A stretch of 64,000 nt of DNA, taken from Flavobacterium tibetense. Its GTDB lineage: Bacteria; Bacteroidota; Bacteroidia; Flavobacteriales; Flavobacteriaceae. The stretch spans positions 124,001 through 188,000 of the forward strand of contig NZ_QLST01000003.1 in NCBI RefSeq assembly GCF_003293845.1. Direction: 5' to 3'. Position 1 is the first letter of the stretch; every line of letters starts with the position of its first letter. Below the pieces are notes generated by a model, which saw only the letters and a list, made by a program, of their open reading frames with translations, was not told the origin of the DNA and did no database searches. Below are positions 40,838 to 50,236 of the stretch, piece after piece. The translations under genes and the position numbers were made by a program.

Positions 40838-42723
40838 TATAGTAAGTAATATTGGTTGTGATTATTGATGGCTATTTTGTTGTTTTCCAATAAAAGTTGG
40901 ATTCCCAATAAAATTTCATTGGTAGTAAAAGACAATTGACTTTCCAATTCTCTAGAAGTTTGTGGTTGTTTGTTTAAACAGGCTAGAATTTCTTCCAAAA
41001 CTATTTTGGGATTCCTTTTTTCTTTAGATAAGCAATAGGAACAAATACCACAATCATTTATGTTTTTTTCATCGAAATAGGAGAGTAGCAGCTTGCTTTT
41101 ACAAGTGGCTTCGTTATTTGCGTAGTCAATTACACTTGCTAATTGATTGGTTTTTAATTCGTTTTGCTTTTCTAAATATTTAGCAACACGATTAATGGTG
41201 TGTTCGTCTTCTCTAACTTCATTAAACGTAATACTTGCATCATTGTTTTGAATGGTAGCGATTACACAGTTGTTTTTTTCTAGATTTTTGATGGCTTCCA
41301 ATACCTGTTCTGAATGGCAATTGGATTTTTTGGCAACTAAATCAATATTAATGGTACTACCAATGTCAAAAATACCACTGTAAGTTCTTAGGATAGTAGT
41401 AATAATTGCTTCATCTTTTGGATGCAAACTGATATAACGAATAATCTCTTTACTAGGTAGAATAAACTGTAAATTTACTTTTTCTGAAAACTCATTAGAT
41501 AGCGTAATGATTCCTTGTCGGTCCAAAAATTGCATAGCATTTACCGTTTTGATAATTGGGAATTTGTACTGCTGAGCAAAATGATTGACATTGAACGAGA
41601 AATTTTCTCCAAAACCTTCACCATAAGCAATTCGGAAGTAATTATTCAGTTTGATGTAAACTTCTTTTAGGAATTTTTTATCGGGTAAATTCGCAATAAA
41701 TTGTTTTTTAGCAGTTTCCACATCGCCCGAACTCACTAATAAAATTCCAAAAGCTTTTTCTCCATCTCTTCCTGCTCTTCCTGCTTCTTGGTAATAATTT
41801 TCTAAATTTTCAGGAAGTTGAATGTGAATGACGGTTTTTACATCGGGTTTGTCAATTCCCATTCCAAAAGCATTTGTTGCCACAATAATTTGCACTTCGT
41901 TTTCCATCCAAAGTTGCATGTTTTTTTCCTTTTCTTTTAAAGGTAAACCGCCATGGAAATATGTGCTTGTGTGACCTAAACTATTCAACTGCTGCGAAAC
42001 TTCTAAACAAGATCTTCGGTTTCTCACATAAATAATGCTCGATTGCTTGTTTTTGGAAACTATTTGCTGAATTTTATGCAGTTTGTCATCAGTTTTTATA
42101 ACATGGTAACCCAAGTTTTCTCGCGCAAATGATTTTTTAAAAACAACCGGATTTTTTAATGCCAAATGTTCAATAATATCTTGTTGCACACGAAACGTAG
42201 CAGAAGCTGTTAATGCAATAAAAGGAATCGCTGGAAAATGCGTTTTTAAGTCTTTAATTTTAAGATAAGCAGGTCTAAAATCATGTCCCCACTGACTCAC
42301 GCAATGCGCTTCATCAATAGCAATTAAAGAAATAGGTAAAAGTTTTAAGCGTTCCACAATCCATTCTTGTTGCAAACGTTCTGGAGATAAATACAAAAAC
42401 TTGTAATTACCAAACTGACAATTGTCTAATAAATCACTGATTTCATTTTGATTTATTCCGCCAATTAATGCTACGGATTTAATATCTTTTTGTTGGAGAT
42501 TATTTACTTGGTCTTTAATCAAAGCAATTAAGGGAGAAATCACTAAAGTAATTCCGCTCGAAATCATACCCGGAACTTGGTAACAAACCGATTTTCCACC
42601 ACCAGTTGGGAGTAATGCAAAAGTATCATTTCCATCTAAGACCGATTGGATAATCTCGTCTTGAGGCTTTCTAAATGCACTATGTTTCCAATATTTCTGA
42701 AGGATTTGTAAAGCTTCAACCAT
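40837..42723 (-). CDS. recQ: ATP-dependent DNA helicase RecQ
   Basis: 3'-5' superfamily 2 DNA helicase for recombination and repair. 628 residues. Walker A is PTGGGKSVCYQVP, motif II is IAIDEAHCVSQWGHDFRPAY (DEAH box plus the aromatic-rich loop), and the second RecA fold holds IIYVRNRRSCLEVS and QEAGRAGRDG. The zinc domain has the four cysteines around CKSKLLLSYFDEKNINDCGICSYC, and a winged helix follows. No HRDC domain is visible. It is the upstream partner of fmt; a 31-bp gap separates it from the AAA ATPase gene. Confidence 0.95.
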   Translation of the reverse strand: MVEALQILQKYWKHSAFRKPQDEIIQSVLDGNDTFALLPTGGGKSVCYQVPGMISSGITLVISPLIALIKDQVNNLQQKDIKSVALIGGINQNEISDLLDNCQFGNYKFLYLSPERLQQEWIVERLKLLPISLIAIDEAHCVSQWGHDFRPAYLKIKDLKTHFPAIPFIALTASATFRVQQDIIEHLALKNPVVFKKSFARENLGYHVIKTDDKLHKIQQIVSKNKQSSIIYVRNRRSCLEVSQQLNSLGHTSTYFHGGLPLKEKEKNMQLWMENEVQIIVATNAFGMGIDKPDVKTVIHIQLPENLENYYQEAGRAGRDGEKAFGILLVSSGDVETAKKQFIANLPDKKFLKEVYIKLNNYFRIAYGEGFGENFSFNVNHFAQQYKFPIIKTVNAMQFLDRQGIITLSNEFSEKVNLQFILPSKEIIRYISLHPKDEAIITTILRTYSGIFDIGSTINIDLVAKKSNCHSEQVLEAIKNLEKNNCVIATIQNNDASITFNEVREDEHTINRVAKYLEKQNELKTNQLASVIDYANNEATCKSKLLLSYFDEKNINDCGICSYCLSKEKRNPKIVLEEILACLNKQPQTSRELESQLSFTTNEILLGIQLLLENNKIAINNHNQYYLL

Positions 42724-42754
42724 TGTGTATCACAAAATTGATGTAAATATAGGA

Positions 42755-43294
42755 TTATTTACCAATTTGTTCCAATACAAAGGCCACTCGATTTTCAACA
42801 GTATCTTTTGGAATTTCAATTAAATCATATCCATAATTGCGATAGGTTTCTTCCAAATGTTCGTGAATCAAAACAGCTTGGTCGTAGGTTTCGTAGCGTT
42901 CGGCATCACTTATGTAAATTTCTTTCCATGGCGGTAACATGAAAATTTTAGTGTAAGAATGCGTTTTGCAAGCTTCATCAAAAAAAGCAGGATAACTGTC
43001 GCCAATGTAATGCATGTAAGCTAAAATATCAGGAATTCCGCGGTCTAGAAAAACAATTTCACTTGGCTCAAGTAATGCTTTTTGGTGTTGTTTTTTTCTT
43101 CCTTCCAATAAAAGTTCGCTAAACAAAAGTGGTTTTTCTAAAAACAACTGTTCAATGCCTTGTTCCTGAGCTTCTCTAATTACTTCACGAGAAATTTCAG
43201 GATAACAAATGAATCCTTTGTTTTTTAACGCTTCAATCAGAGTGGTTTTTCCTGAACTGGGTCCGCCAACTAAAACTATAATTTCCTTGTTCAT
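42755..43294 (-). CDS. AAA_28-type P-loop ATPase/kinase
   Basis: 179-residue nucleotide-binding protein, with Walker A VGGPSSGKTTL (about 7-17), LDRGIPDILAYMHYIG with a DR(G/S) motif as in nucleoside/NadR-like kinases, and a C-terminal LIEIPKDTVENRVAFVLEQI helix. The AAA_28 family contains predicted kinases; no substrate can be given. It starts the minus-strand group with recQ and fmt. Confidence 0.82.
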   Translation of the reverse strand: MNKEIIVLVGGPSSGKTTLIEALKNKGFICYPEISREVIREAQEQGIEQLFLEKPLLFSELLLEGRKKQHQKALLEPSEIVFLDRGIPDILAYMHYIGDSYPAFFDEACKTHSYTKIFMLPPWKEIYISDAERYETYDQAVLIHEHLEETYRNYGYDLIEIPKDTVENRVAFVLEQIGK

Positions 43295-43390
43295 GCTTTT
43301 TTTGTAAAGCGCAAAAGTAAACTATTTTAAAAATCTATTCAAGTTTGAAAATTTTATAGTTTTGAAAAACGGTTTTCTGAAGTTAAAAAA

Positions 43391-43398
43391 GTATATTT
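43391..43398 (+). promoter_or_regulatory. -7 promoter element of the DUF493-murA group
   Basis: TATATTTG, an exact TAnnTTTG match, 22 bp before the DUF493 ATG. No consensus-spaced TTG is seen. Confidence 0.55.
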
Positions 43399-43419
43399 GC
43401 TTTTAAAATGAAATGAACA

Positions 43420-43704
43420 ATGGATAAGAAAACGGAAGATTTTTACAATCGATTAAGAGAAGAATTAGCCAATACTTCTATGTGGCCAACGTCATATTTA
43501 TATAAGTTTATAGTTCCTTCAGATACGAATAAAATTAATAAAGTAGAAGCAGCATTTGATAATATGGGGGCCGTTATTAGTACCCAACAATCAAAAACAG
43601 GAAAATATACGAGTATCTCCATTACCGTTGATATGTTAAATCCTGACGCTGTTATCCAAAAATACCAAGAATTAGCCACTATTGAAGGCATAATATCGTT
43701 GTAA
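43420..43704 (+). CDS. DUF493 family protein
   Basis: 94-residue protein of the DUF493 (YbeD-like) family, a small ferredoxin-like fold without known biochemical role; in other bacteria it is a putative regulatory protein. LREELANTSMWPTSYLYKFIVPSDTNK, SKTGKYTSISITVDMLNPDAVIQKYQEL and EGIISL fit. First gene of a plus-strand group with DUF4290 and murA; the gap to the next gene is 1 bp. Confidence 0.9.
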   Translation: MDKKTEDFYNRLREELANTSMWPTSYLYKFIVPSDTNKINKVEAAFDNMGAVISTQQSKTGKYTSISITVDMLNPDAVIQKYQELATIEGIISL

Positions 43705-43705
43705 T

Positions 43706-44407
43706 ATGAGTTACTTAGAAGAAAGTTTAGCTAGTTTAGAATACAATTCCCAGCGCTCCTCTTTAATTATTCCAGAATATGGAAGACACTTGCAAAAGAT
43801 GATTGACCAAGTTAAAACTATTGAAGATAGAGAAAAACGAAATAAAGCTGCGAAATATGTGATTTCAGTAATGGGAACTTTGAATCCACATTTACGTGAT
43901 GTGCCTGATTTTCAACATAAATTGTGGGATCAATTGTTTATTATGTCCAACTTTGAATTGGATGTAGATTCTCCCTATCCCATTCCTTCTCGTGAAGTGT
44001 TGAGTTTGAAACCGGAGCGATTGAAATATCCGCAAAACTTTCCAAAATATCGTTTTTATGGAAACAATATCAAATACATGATTGATGTGGCTATCAAGTG
44101 GGAAGCAGGTGATATGAAAGATGCTTTGGTCTTGGTTATTGCCAATCACATGAAGAAAAGTTACTTAAGTTGGAATAAAGAAACAGTAGAAGATGAAGTG
44201 ATTTTCCAACATTTATTAGAGCTTTCAGACGGAAAAATTAATTTATTTTCTTCCAATGAAGAACTTTCTAATTCACAAAATTTAATGAAAGTGAACAAGA
44301 AAGTATCTAATAAATCCCAATTTGGAAATCCTGCCAATAAAAATCTTGGTGGAAAAGTCAACTTTAAGAAAAAAATAAACAATCCAAAAAACAACAATCG
44401 AAAATAA
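43706..44407 (+). CDS. DUF4290 domain-containing protein
   Basis: 233-residue protein found in Bacteroidota, function unknown. The conserved part covers about 1-175 (LEYNSQRSSLIIPEYGRHLQKMID, YPIPSREVLSLKPERLKYP, YRFYGNNIKYMIDVAIKWEAGDMKDALV). The C-terminal 45 residues are low-complexity and strongly basic (rich in Asn and Lys), which could bind nucleic acid. It lies between DUF493 and murA with gaps of 1 and 6 bp, a stable Bacteroidota neighbourhood that hints at a link to murein synthesis. Confidence 0.88.
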   Translation: MSYLEESLASLEYNSQRSSLIIPEYGRHLQKMIDQVKTIEDREKRNKAAKYVISVMGTLNPHLRDVPDFQHKLWDQLFIMSNFELDVDSPYPIPSREVLSLKPERLKYPQNFPKYRFYGNNIKYMIDVAIKWEAGDMKDALVLVIANHMKKSYLSWNKETVEDEVIFQHLLELSDGKINLFSSNEELSNSQNLMKVNKKVSNKSQFGNPANKNLGGKVNFKKKINNPKNNNRK

Positions 44408-44413
44408 GACCAA

Positions 44414-45724
44414 ATGGGAACATTTAAAATTGAAGGTGGAAAAGCATTAAAAGGAGAAATCACACCACAAGGCGCAAAAAATGAAGCCTTACAAGTGTTG
44501 TGTCCAGTGTTGTTAACGGCTGAAAAAGTTAGAATCACCAATATTCCAGATATTATTGATGTTAATAAGCTAATAACACTTTTAGGTAATTTAGGGGTTA
44601 AAATTCAAAAAAATGGTCCTGGTGATTATACGTTTCAAGCCGATGAGGTAAATGTAAACTACTTAAAAACGGAAGCATTCAAAAAAGAAGGCGGAAGTTT
44701 ACGTGGTTCTATTATGATTGTGGGTCCTTTATTGGCTCGTTTTGGTTGTGGTTATATTCCAAAACCAGGTGGTGATAAAATTGGACGTCGTCGTTTGGAT
44801 ACGCATTTTGAAGGCTTTATCAACTTAGGAGCTAAATTCAGATATGAAAGAGAAGACCATTTCTACGGAGTGGAAATCGACGGTAGATTACAAGGAAATT
44901 ACATGCTTTTAGATGAAGCTTCTGTAACTGGAACTGCCAATATTGTTATGGCAGCCGTTTTAGCTGAAGGAACAACAACAATTTATAACGCTGCTTGCGA
45001 ACCATACTTACAACAATTGTGTAAAATGTTAAACTCAATGGGAGCTAAAATCACTGGCGTTGGGTCTAATTTACTTACAATTGAAGGCGTGGAAAGTTTA
45101 GGAGGTTGCGAGCACCGCATTTTACCCGATATGGTAGAAATCGGTTCGTGGATTGGTCTTGCTGCGATGACTAGAAGTGAAATTACCATTAAAAATGTGA
45201 GTTGGGATAACTTAGGACAAATTCCAAATGTATTTAGAAAATTAGGAATTACTTTAGAAAGAAGAGGCGAAGATATTTACATTCCAGCACATACCGAAGG
45301 ATACGAAATTAAAACTGACATTGATGGCTCTATCTTAACCATTGCCGATGCGCCATGGCCAGGATTTACGCCAGATTTATTGAGTATCGTTTTAGTGGTG
45401 GCAACGCAAGCTAAAGGCGATGTTTTAATTCACCAAAAAATGTTTGAAAGTCGTTTGTTCTTCGTAGATAAATTAATTGATATGGGAGCCAAAATTATGC
45501 TATGTGATCCACACCGAGCCGTAGTTATGGGGCATAATTTCCAATCGCAATTAAAAGCTACAACTATGAGTTCGCCAGATATTAGAGCTGGAATCTCATT
45601 GTTAATTGCCGCTTTAACCGCAAAAGGAACGTCAACTATTCAAAATATAGAACAAATCGACAGAGGTTACGAACGCATCGATGAAAGACTTCGCGCAATT
45701 GGAGCTAATATTGTAAGAGTTTAA
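44414..45724 (+). CDS. murA: UDP-N-acetylglucosamine 1-carboxyvinyltransferase MurA
   Basis: First committed step of peptidoglycan synthesis: transfer of enolpyruvate from PEP to UDP-GlcNAc, cytosolic. 436 residues in two inverse alpha/beta barrels. GAKNEALQVL near residues 20-28 carries the catalytic Lys-Asn pair. The active-site loop reads PKPGGDKIGRRRLDTH, so Asp121 stands where the Cys of the fosfomycin-binding loop (Cys115 in E. coli) lies. Other segments, such as SVTGTANIVMAAVLAEG and SSPDIRAGISLL, are typical. The enzyme should be active but fosfomycin-insensitive. It is the last gene of the DUF493-DUF4290-murA group. Confidence 0.97.
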   Translation: MGTFKIEGGKALKGEITPQGAKNEALQVLCPVLLTAEKVRITNIPDIIDVNKLITLLGNLGVKIQKNGPGDYTFQADEVNVNYLKTEAFKKEGGSLRGSIMIVGPLLARFGCGYIPKPGGDKIGRRRLDTHFEGFINLGAKFRYEREDHFYGVEIDGRLQGNYMLLDEASVTGTANIVMAAVLAEGTTTIYNAACEPYLQQLCKMLNSMGAKITGVGSNLLTIEGVESLGGCEHRILPDMVEIGSWIGLAAMTRSEITIKNVSWDNLGQIPNVFRKLGITLERRGEDIYIPAHTEGYEIKTDIDGSILTIADAPWPGFTPDLLSIVLVVATQAKGDVLIHQKMFESRLFFVDKLIDMGAKIMLCDPHRAVVMGHNFQSQLKATTMSSPDIRAGISLLIAALTAKGTSTIQNIEQIDRGYERIDERLRAIGANIVRV

Positions 45725-45727
45725 TCT

Positions 45728-45790
45728 AGTTTTCAGTACTCAGTCGCAGTAAGCGGTTTTACTGTGACTGAAAACTGTGACTGAAAACTA
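45728..45790. repeat. Dispersed CAGTCGCAGT/GTGACTGAAAAC repeat
   Basis: GTTTTCAGTACTCAGTCGCAG and two GTGACTGAAAAC blocks form an imperfect inverted repeat between murA and the TSUP gene. Related copies occur at 52793-52815, 52897-52925 (partly inverted) and 61945-61975. Confidence 0.7.
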
Positions 45791-45794
45791 TAAT

Positions 45795-46562
45795 ATGGAA
45801 ACCTACATCATCATTTTTCTCTGCATAGCATCCTTCGTAGCCGGTTTTATTGATGCTATTGTAGGTGGCGGTGGTTTAATTCAAACACCAGCAGCTTTAA
45901 TTTTGTTGCCTAATGTACCTGTTGCGTCCATTATAGGAACATTAAAAATTCCGGGTTTTAGTGGAACGAGTATGGCAACCTATCATTATTTAAAATCGGC
46001 AAAAGTCAATTGGAAGCTGTTTTTGGTAATGGCAATTATTTCTTTCGGATTTGCTTATTTAGGTTCTAGTTTGCTCAATGTCATGCAAAACGATTTCATG
46101 AAACCCTTACTTTTTGTGGTTTTAATTTTGTTGTTGCTTTATACGTATTTCAAAAAAGATTTTGGTCAATTTCAGATTGATAAATTAACAAAAAAACAAA
46201 CCTACATTTACGGAAGTATAATTTGTGTGTTCTTAGGTTTTTACGATGGATTCATTGGGCCAGGAACTGGAAGTCTATTAATCATGGCGTTTATTGCGAT
46301 TCTCGGTTTTGACTTTTTAAAAGCTAATATTTATGCGAAATTAGTCAATTTATCAACAAATATTGGTTCTATCACTTTATTTGTATTAAAAGGAAAAATC
46401 ATTTGGACAATTGCTATTCCAATGGCAATTTGTAATGTAACAGGTGCTTGGTTAGGAGCGCGGCTAGCGATCTCAAAAGGCAATCAGTTTATTCGAGTGT
46501 TCTTTTTAGTTGTGGTTGGGTTGATGCTGTTAAGGTTTGCTTATGATGTAATTTTGAAGTAA
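45795..46562 (+). CDS. TSUP/TauE-SafE family membrane transporter
   Basis: Predicted inner-membrane permease of the TSUP family (sulfite, sulfoacetate or other small anions). 255 residues from ATG 45795, with about eight hydrophobic helices. The duplicated signature is visible as FIDAIVGGGGLIQTPAALIL near the N-terminus and FYDGFIGPGTGSLLIMAF in the middle. The substrate is unknown. It follows murA by 70 bp of repeat DNA and converges with the DUF5686 gene. Confidence 0.92.
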   Translation: METYIIIFLCIASFVAGFIDAIVGGGGLIQTPAALILLPNVPVASIIGTLKIPGFSGTSMATYHYLKSAKVNWKLFLVMAIISFGFAYLGSSLLNVMQNDFMKPLLFVVLILLLLYTYFKKDFGQFQIDKLTKKQTYIYGSIICVFLGFYDGFIGPGTGSLLIMAFIAILGFDFLKANIYAKLVNLSTNIGSITLFVLKGKIIWTIAIPMAICNVTGAWLGARLAISKGNQFIRVFFLVVVGLMLLRFAYDVILK

Positions 46563-46596
46563 AAATTAGTTTAATAACAAAATCTTACTTTCTAAT

Positions 46597-46659
46597 AAAC
46601 CATTAAGAAATTAATTTTCATTTAGAAAAACCTAAATTTCCTTAATTTCTTAATGGTTT
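46597..46659. terminator. Long bidirectional hairpin between convergent genes
   Basis: A perfect 18-bp stem (46597-46614 and 46642-46659, AAACCATTAAGAAATTAA and its complement) encloses a second stem TTTAG/CTAAA. It lies between the convergent TSUP and DUF5686 genes and can end both transcripts. The sequence also looks like a dispersed flavobacterial repeat. Confidence 0.75.
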
Positions 46660-46677
46660 AAAAATAAATTTTAATCC

Positions 46678-49143
46678 CTAAAACTTCAATCCAAACATCA
46701 CGCCATCACCTTGATAGCCGTTTTGATACGCTCTAACATAATCAATTCGTAAGAAACGGAATTTTCCAAAACCAATATTATCAAAACCAACAGTAAACTC
46801 TTGATACGGTTTGATATCGGGAACATTAATTTGGTGGAAACTCGTAACTAAATTCCATTGTAATTTGTTTAACAACGGAATTTTATTCATAATGTAGCCT
46901 TTAAAATTATGCTCCATGTGTGTTTCTACGTAAGCATCATTGGTAGAATTAGAATAATAAGGCAACAAATTGAAACTATTCAAATATTCGCCGCGGAAAT
47001 TCACATGTGTTTGGTTACCATTGAAATGTTTGTAATCCATAAATGCTATGTTTTCTGCATTAAAGAACTTTCCACCGCGAATTCTTATACCAAATTCTCC
47101 TTTATTTCCAAAAACTTTATCATAGTCTAATCTGGCTGCTACAAAATCAAAATGGTAGTTGCTATTGGTAGCTCCGAAGGCTTTTTGGTACGATAAACTT
47201 AAAACCGGATAAGCATCATTCTGGATGTTTAATTTTCCATCAGGACGCGAAATGTATTTTTGTCCAAATCGAATGCGTGTTCCAATGGTAGCCTTCATAA
47301 TATCATGATTCTCAAAAGGCGCTGAGGTGAAATTATTCGGTTGTAGCGGATCATTGGAAGTGTAACTATCGCTGTTTTTAATAATGGTATAATCGGTATT
47401 GTTGAATAAAGCACGACGATTTTCGTAATTCCAATTGGCATACCCAAAAATACCATTCACCACTTCTTGTCCGTAGGTTAAAGTAGCAAATTCTTTATTG
47501 TATAATTTCATGAAATTATTTTTGAAGAATAATGTACTTATACTATTGATAAAAGGAGAAATAGGTTCGTTATTGTTAAATTGACTTACCGCACTTCCTC
47601 CAGCGGCACTAAAGTAAGCTCTATTTTTATTATTGAATCGATGGTAAAAATTACCTTGTACACGCAAACGATCTTCGGCTAAACCATAATTGAAATTGGA
47701 AGAAATGGAAGTGAATTTTCCTTTTTCTTCATTCGTTTTTCTATAGGAAAATCCAGTATTCAAACTCCAACCTTGCACTGTATTGAAACTTGTTGCACCT
47801 AGACCAGCAATTCCTTGGTAGTTGAAACTCCATTTTTCATAGCTGTTTTTATAGGTATAACCCGTTAGAATCTTACCCAAATGAAAACGATTGCCTTTAG
47901 CATCAATAGAATCCAAATACGTTTGCGATTTTCTTAAGGTTTGAATGCTGTCTTTCTTAATGTAGTTAGTAGCTTCTTCTTCGGTTAAAGGAACTGGTCG
48001 GAAAGTAGTCCAATAGCTGTCCTCTTTTTTGTTAGAATCTTCTGCAAATGAAACAATTTCTTTGCCAAAAGTTTTTTTGTCGAAAGCGTCTTTAAATTGG
48101 TAATTACTAAAAACATAAGTAAATTTTCCAGTGAATTTCATCCCAAAAATACCTGCATCAAATTCTAACGATTGAATGTTTTTAATCCAAAGTTGGTTAT
48201 TGGTATTGAAGCTGAAATTTTGTACCAAAGTCATGGTTTCCAAAATAGGTTGTTGCATGCGATACCCTTTCATGTCCAAATCAATACCGTAAATAGCCCA
48301 ACTATCTTCTACGATATAAATATGTCCTTCAAAAACAGGTTCTTTATCGCGTTTTGGCGTGACTTTGATTTTATTGATGAGTTGGTTGTTTTCATCGTAA
48401 AACGTACTTTCTAATTGGTATTTGTAGTAATTAAATGCATTATTGGCAATAGGAGAAACCATATTAATGCCAAAATCTACATAGTTTTCGTAGAAATCAT
48501 AATTGGTATTTAAAGCCGTATTGTAGCTAAAGCCGTTGTCGTTTCCAGCAACTTTTGAAGCGATGATTTCTTCTTTTAAGTTGTTTGGTTTTTCAAATTT
48601 GATTTTAGAAACGGTTTCAGAAAGATAAATTACGCCACTTCTTGTAGAATCTAAATTACCTTCTAAGTCACCAATTTCAACACCAAGAAATTTCTTTGGA
48701 ATGTCTTTCGCTCTAAAAATACCTCTCGAATAAAAATCGGCTTCAAATTTATCGGTTTTTTCCGTGTTTTTCTTTTTGGAAGCAATAGCTTTTCGGATAA
48801 TTTCATTGGCTGGATTTTCCCCGTTTTGTAATGTGATTTCATTTAAAATAAAATTTTCTTCTTGTAAAGTTACATCTAATTGGTATGGGAAATTGGTAAT
48901 TTCAATTACTTGCTTTAAAGTTTTGTAGCCCAAGGATTGAAACAATATTGTTACGGTTTTAGTAGTGGTGTAATTCAGTTCGTATTTTCCGTGTTCATTG
49001 GAAGCTGTTCCTATGTAAGTTCCTTCAATATAAATATTGGCATAAGGAATCGGTTGGTTATTGGAATCAGTTACGATTCCTTTAATTTGAGCTAATGCAA
49101 AAGAAGAAAAGAATAAAATTATATACAAGTAGAAGTTTTTCAT
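46678..49143 (-). CDS. DUF5686 and carboxypeptidase-regulatory-like outer membrane protein
   Basis: 821-residue envelope protein. A signal peptide (MKNFYLYIILFFSSFALAQ) precedes a carboxypeptidase-regulatory-like beta sandwich (about 20-105, IKGIVTDSNNQPIPYANIYIEGT). The DUF5686 region then runs to the C-terminus, ending GDGVMFGLKF with a terminal Phe as in beta-barrels. Family members are predicted outer-membrane barrels with an N-terminal plug-like domain. Ligand unknown. It is convergent with the TSUP gene and follows aroQ by 51 bp. Confidence 0.9.
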   Translation of the reverse strand: MKNFYLYIILFFSSFALAQIKGIVTDSNNQPIPYANIYIEGTYIGTASNEHGKYELNYTTTKTVTILFQSLGYKTLKQVIEITNFPYQLDVTLQEENFILNEITLQNGENPANEIIRKAIASKKKNTEKTDKFEADFYSRGIFRAKDIPKKFLGVEIGDLEGNLDSTRSGVIYLSETVSKIKFEKPNNLKEEIIASKVAGNDNGFSYNTALNTNYDFYENYVDFGINMVSPIANNAFNYYKYQLESTFYDENNQLINKIKVTPKRDKEPVFEGHIYIVEDSWAIYGIDLDMKGYRMQQPILETMTLVQNFSFNTNNQLWIKNIQSLEFDAGIFGMKFTGKFTYVFSNYQFKDAFDKKTFGKEIVSFAEDSNKKEDSYWTTFRPVPLTEEEATNYIKKDSIQTLRKSQTYLDSIDAKGNRFHLGKILTGYTYKNSYEKWSFNYQGIAGLGATSFNTVQGWSLNTGFSYRKTNEEKGKFTSISSNFNYGLAEDRLRVQGNFYHRFNNKNRAYFSAAGGSAVSQFNNNEPISPFINSISTLFFKNNFMKLYNKEFATLTYGQEVVNGIFGYANWNYENRRALFNNTDYTIIKNSDSYTSNDPLQPNNFTSAPFENHDIMKATIGTRIRFGQKYISRPDGKLNIQNDAYPVLSLSYQKAFGATNSNYHFDFVAARLDYDKVFGNKGEFGIRIRGGKFFNAENIAFMDYKHFNGNQTHVNFRGEYLNSFNLLPYYSNSTNDAYVETHMEHNFKGYIMNKIPLLNKLQWNLVTSFHQINVPDIKPYQEFTVGFDNIGFGKFRFLRIDYVRAYQNGYQGDGVMFGLKF

Positions 49144-49194
49144 AGAAGTTGAATGTTGTTGACTGTTTATTGTTGTGTAGTAAATTCGATATAA

Positions 49195-49608
49195 TTATAA
49201 AAACGAATACAAAGCCAATTTGTAACTATCCAATCCAAATCCAATAATTACTCCTTTGGCATTAGGTCCAATATACGATTGATGACGGAATAATTCTCGT
49301 GCATAGGTATTGGTAATATGAACTTCTATAACAGGTGTTGGAATAGCTTTTACGGCATCTCCAATTCCTATGGAAGTATGTGTGTAAGCTCCAGCATTTA
49401 GAATGATACCGTCGTAATGAAAACCAACTTCGTGCATTTTAGAAATAATTTCCCCTTCAATATTGCTTTGGAAATAACTCAATTCGATAGTTGAAAATTG
49501 TTCTTTTAATTTATTGAAACAATATTCAAAAGTTTCTGTGCCGTAGATTTCGGTTTCGCGTTTGCCTAGCAAGTTTAAATTAGGGCCGTTGATAATGATA
49601 ATTTTCAT
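49195..49608 (-). CDS. aroQ: Type II 3-dehydroquinate dehydratase
   Basis: Third step of the shikimate pathway, trans-dehydration of 3-dehydroquinate. 137 residues from ATG 49608. INGPNLNLLGKRETEIYG carries the catalytic Arg/Tyr lid loop, IILNAGAYTHTSIGIGDAV the Asn/His segment, and VIEVHITNTYARELFRHQSYIGP the second catalytic His and Arg. Length matches the dodecameric type II enzyme. The longer upstream frame is rejected because it overlaps the terminator of the porin-like gene. Confidence 0.97.
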   Translation of the reverse strand: MKIIIINGPNLNLLGKRETEIYGTETFEYCFNKLKEQFSTIELSYFQSNIEGEIISKMHEVGFHYDGIILNAGAYTHTSIGIGDAVKAIPTPVIEVHITNTYARELFRHQSYIGPNAKGVIIGFGLDSYKLALYSFL

Positions 49609-49633
49609 ACGAATTACTTTATGTAAAAATAAA

Positions 49634-49661
49634 AAAACCATTCGTTATTTCGAATGGTTTT
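49634..49661 (-). terminator. Terminator of the PorT-like barrel gene
   Basis: AAAACCATTCG and CGAATGGTTTT pair around TTATTT, with a T-run on the minus strand. It separates the barrel gene from aroQ. Confidence 0.88.
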
Positions 49662-49684
49662 GACAAAATATTGTGATTCTTTTT

Positions 49685-50236
49685 TTAGAATAGGTAACCA
49701 ACGCTCAACTGAACTAATGAGTTTTTTACATCAGCTTCTTTTTTGGGTTCAGTTAAACCTGCAGCATAACGAGCGGAAACAAATAAGCCTTTTGTGATTT
49801 TATAGCTCAATCCACCTGCAATAGCGAAGTCAAAAGTATTGCTGTCTCCAGTATCCACATTATTTCGTTCACTTACCAAAACAGAAGCTTGTGGGCCTAA
49901 TTCTAAACTCAATCCATTACTAGTTAGATAAAATTTTGCTAAAACAGGTAATGAAAGGTAACCTAATTCGTTTTTAATTTGCTGACTGAAACCATCTAGT
50001 TCAGAACCTTGAGTAGAGTATAACAACTCAGGTTGAATAGCGAAGTTTTCAAAGATTTTCACTTCCATAACGGCGCCAAAATGATAGCTAGTTATGGTTT
50101 TAAAATCAAAACCTTCCACATCGCCACCTGTGTAATTAGCGAAGTTTAAACCTCCTTTAACCCCAAATTGTAACATTTGTGCTTGTGTAGTGCTAATTCC
50201 TAGAACTAGAACAGAAAGTAATAATAGCTTCTTCAT
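49685..50236 (-). CDS. Porin family outer-membrane beta-barrel protein
   Basis: 183 residues with a signal peptide cleaved near TQAQ. The mature part is an eight-stranded beta-barrel like PorT/OmpX (LQFGVKGGLNFANYTGG, FAIQPELLYSTQG, LGYLSLPVLAKFYL, LSLELGPQASVLV, GLFVSARYAAGL), and ends with the aromatic VGYLF. Its pattern is shared with the plus-strand gene at 51269, so both belong to one family. The ligand or pore role is unknown. It is divergent from the tandem barrel genes. Confidence 0.9.
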   Translation of the reverse strand: MKKLLLLSVLVLGISTTQAQMLQFGVKGGLNFANYTGGDVEGFDFKTITSYHFGAVMEVKIFENFAIQPELLYSTQGSELDGFSQQIKNELGYLSLPVLAKFYLTSNGLSLELGPQASVLVSERNNVDTGDSNTFDFAIAGGLSYKITKGLFVSARYAAGLTEPKKEADVKNSLVQLSVGYLF

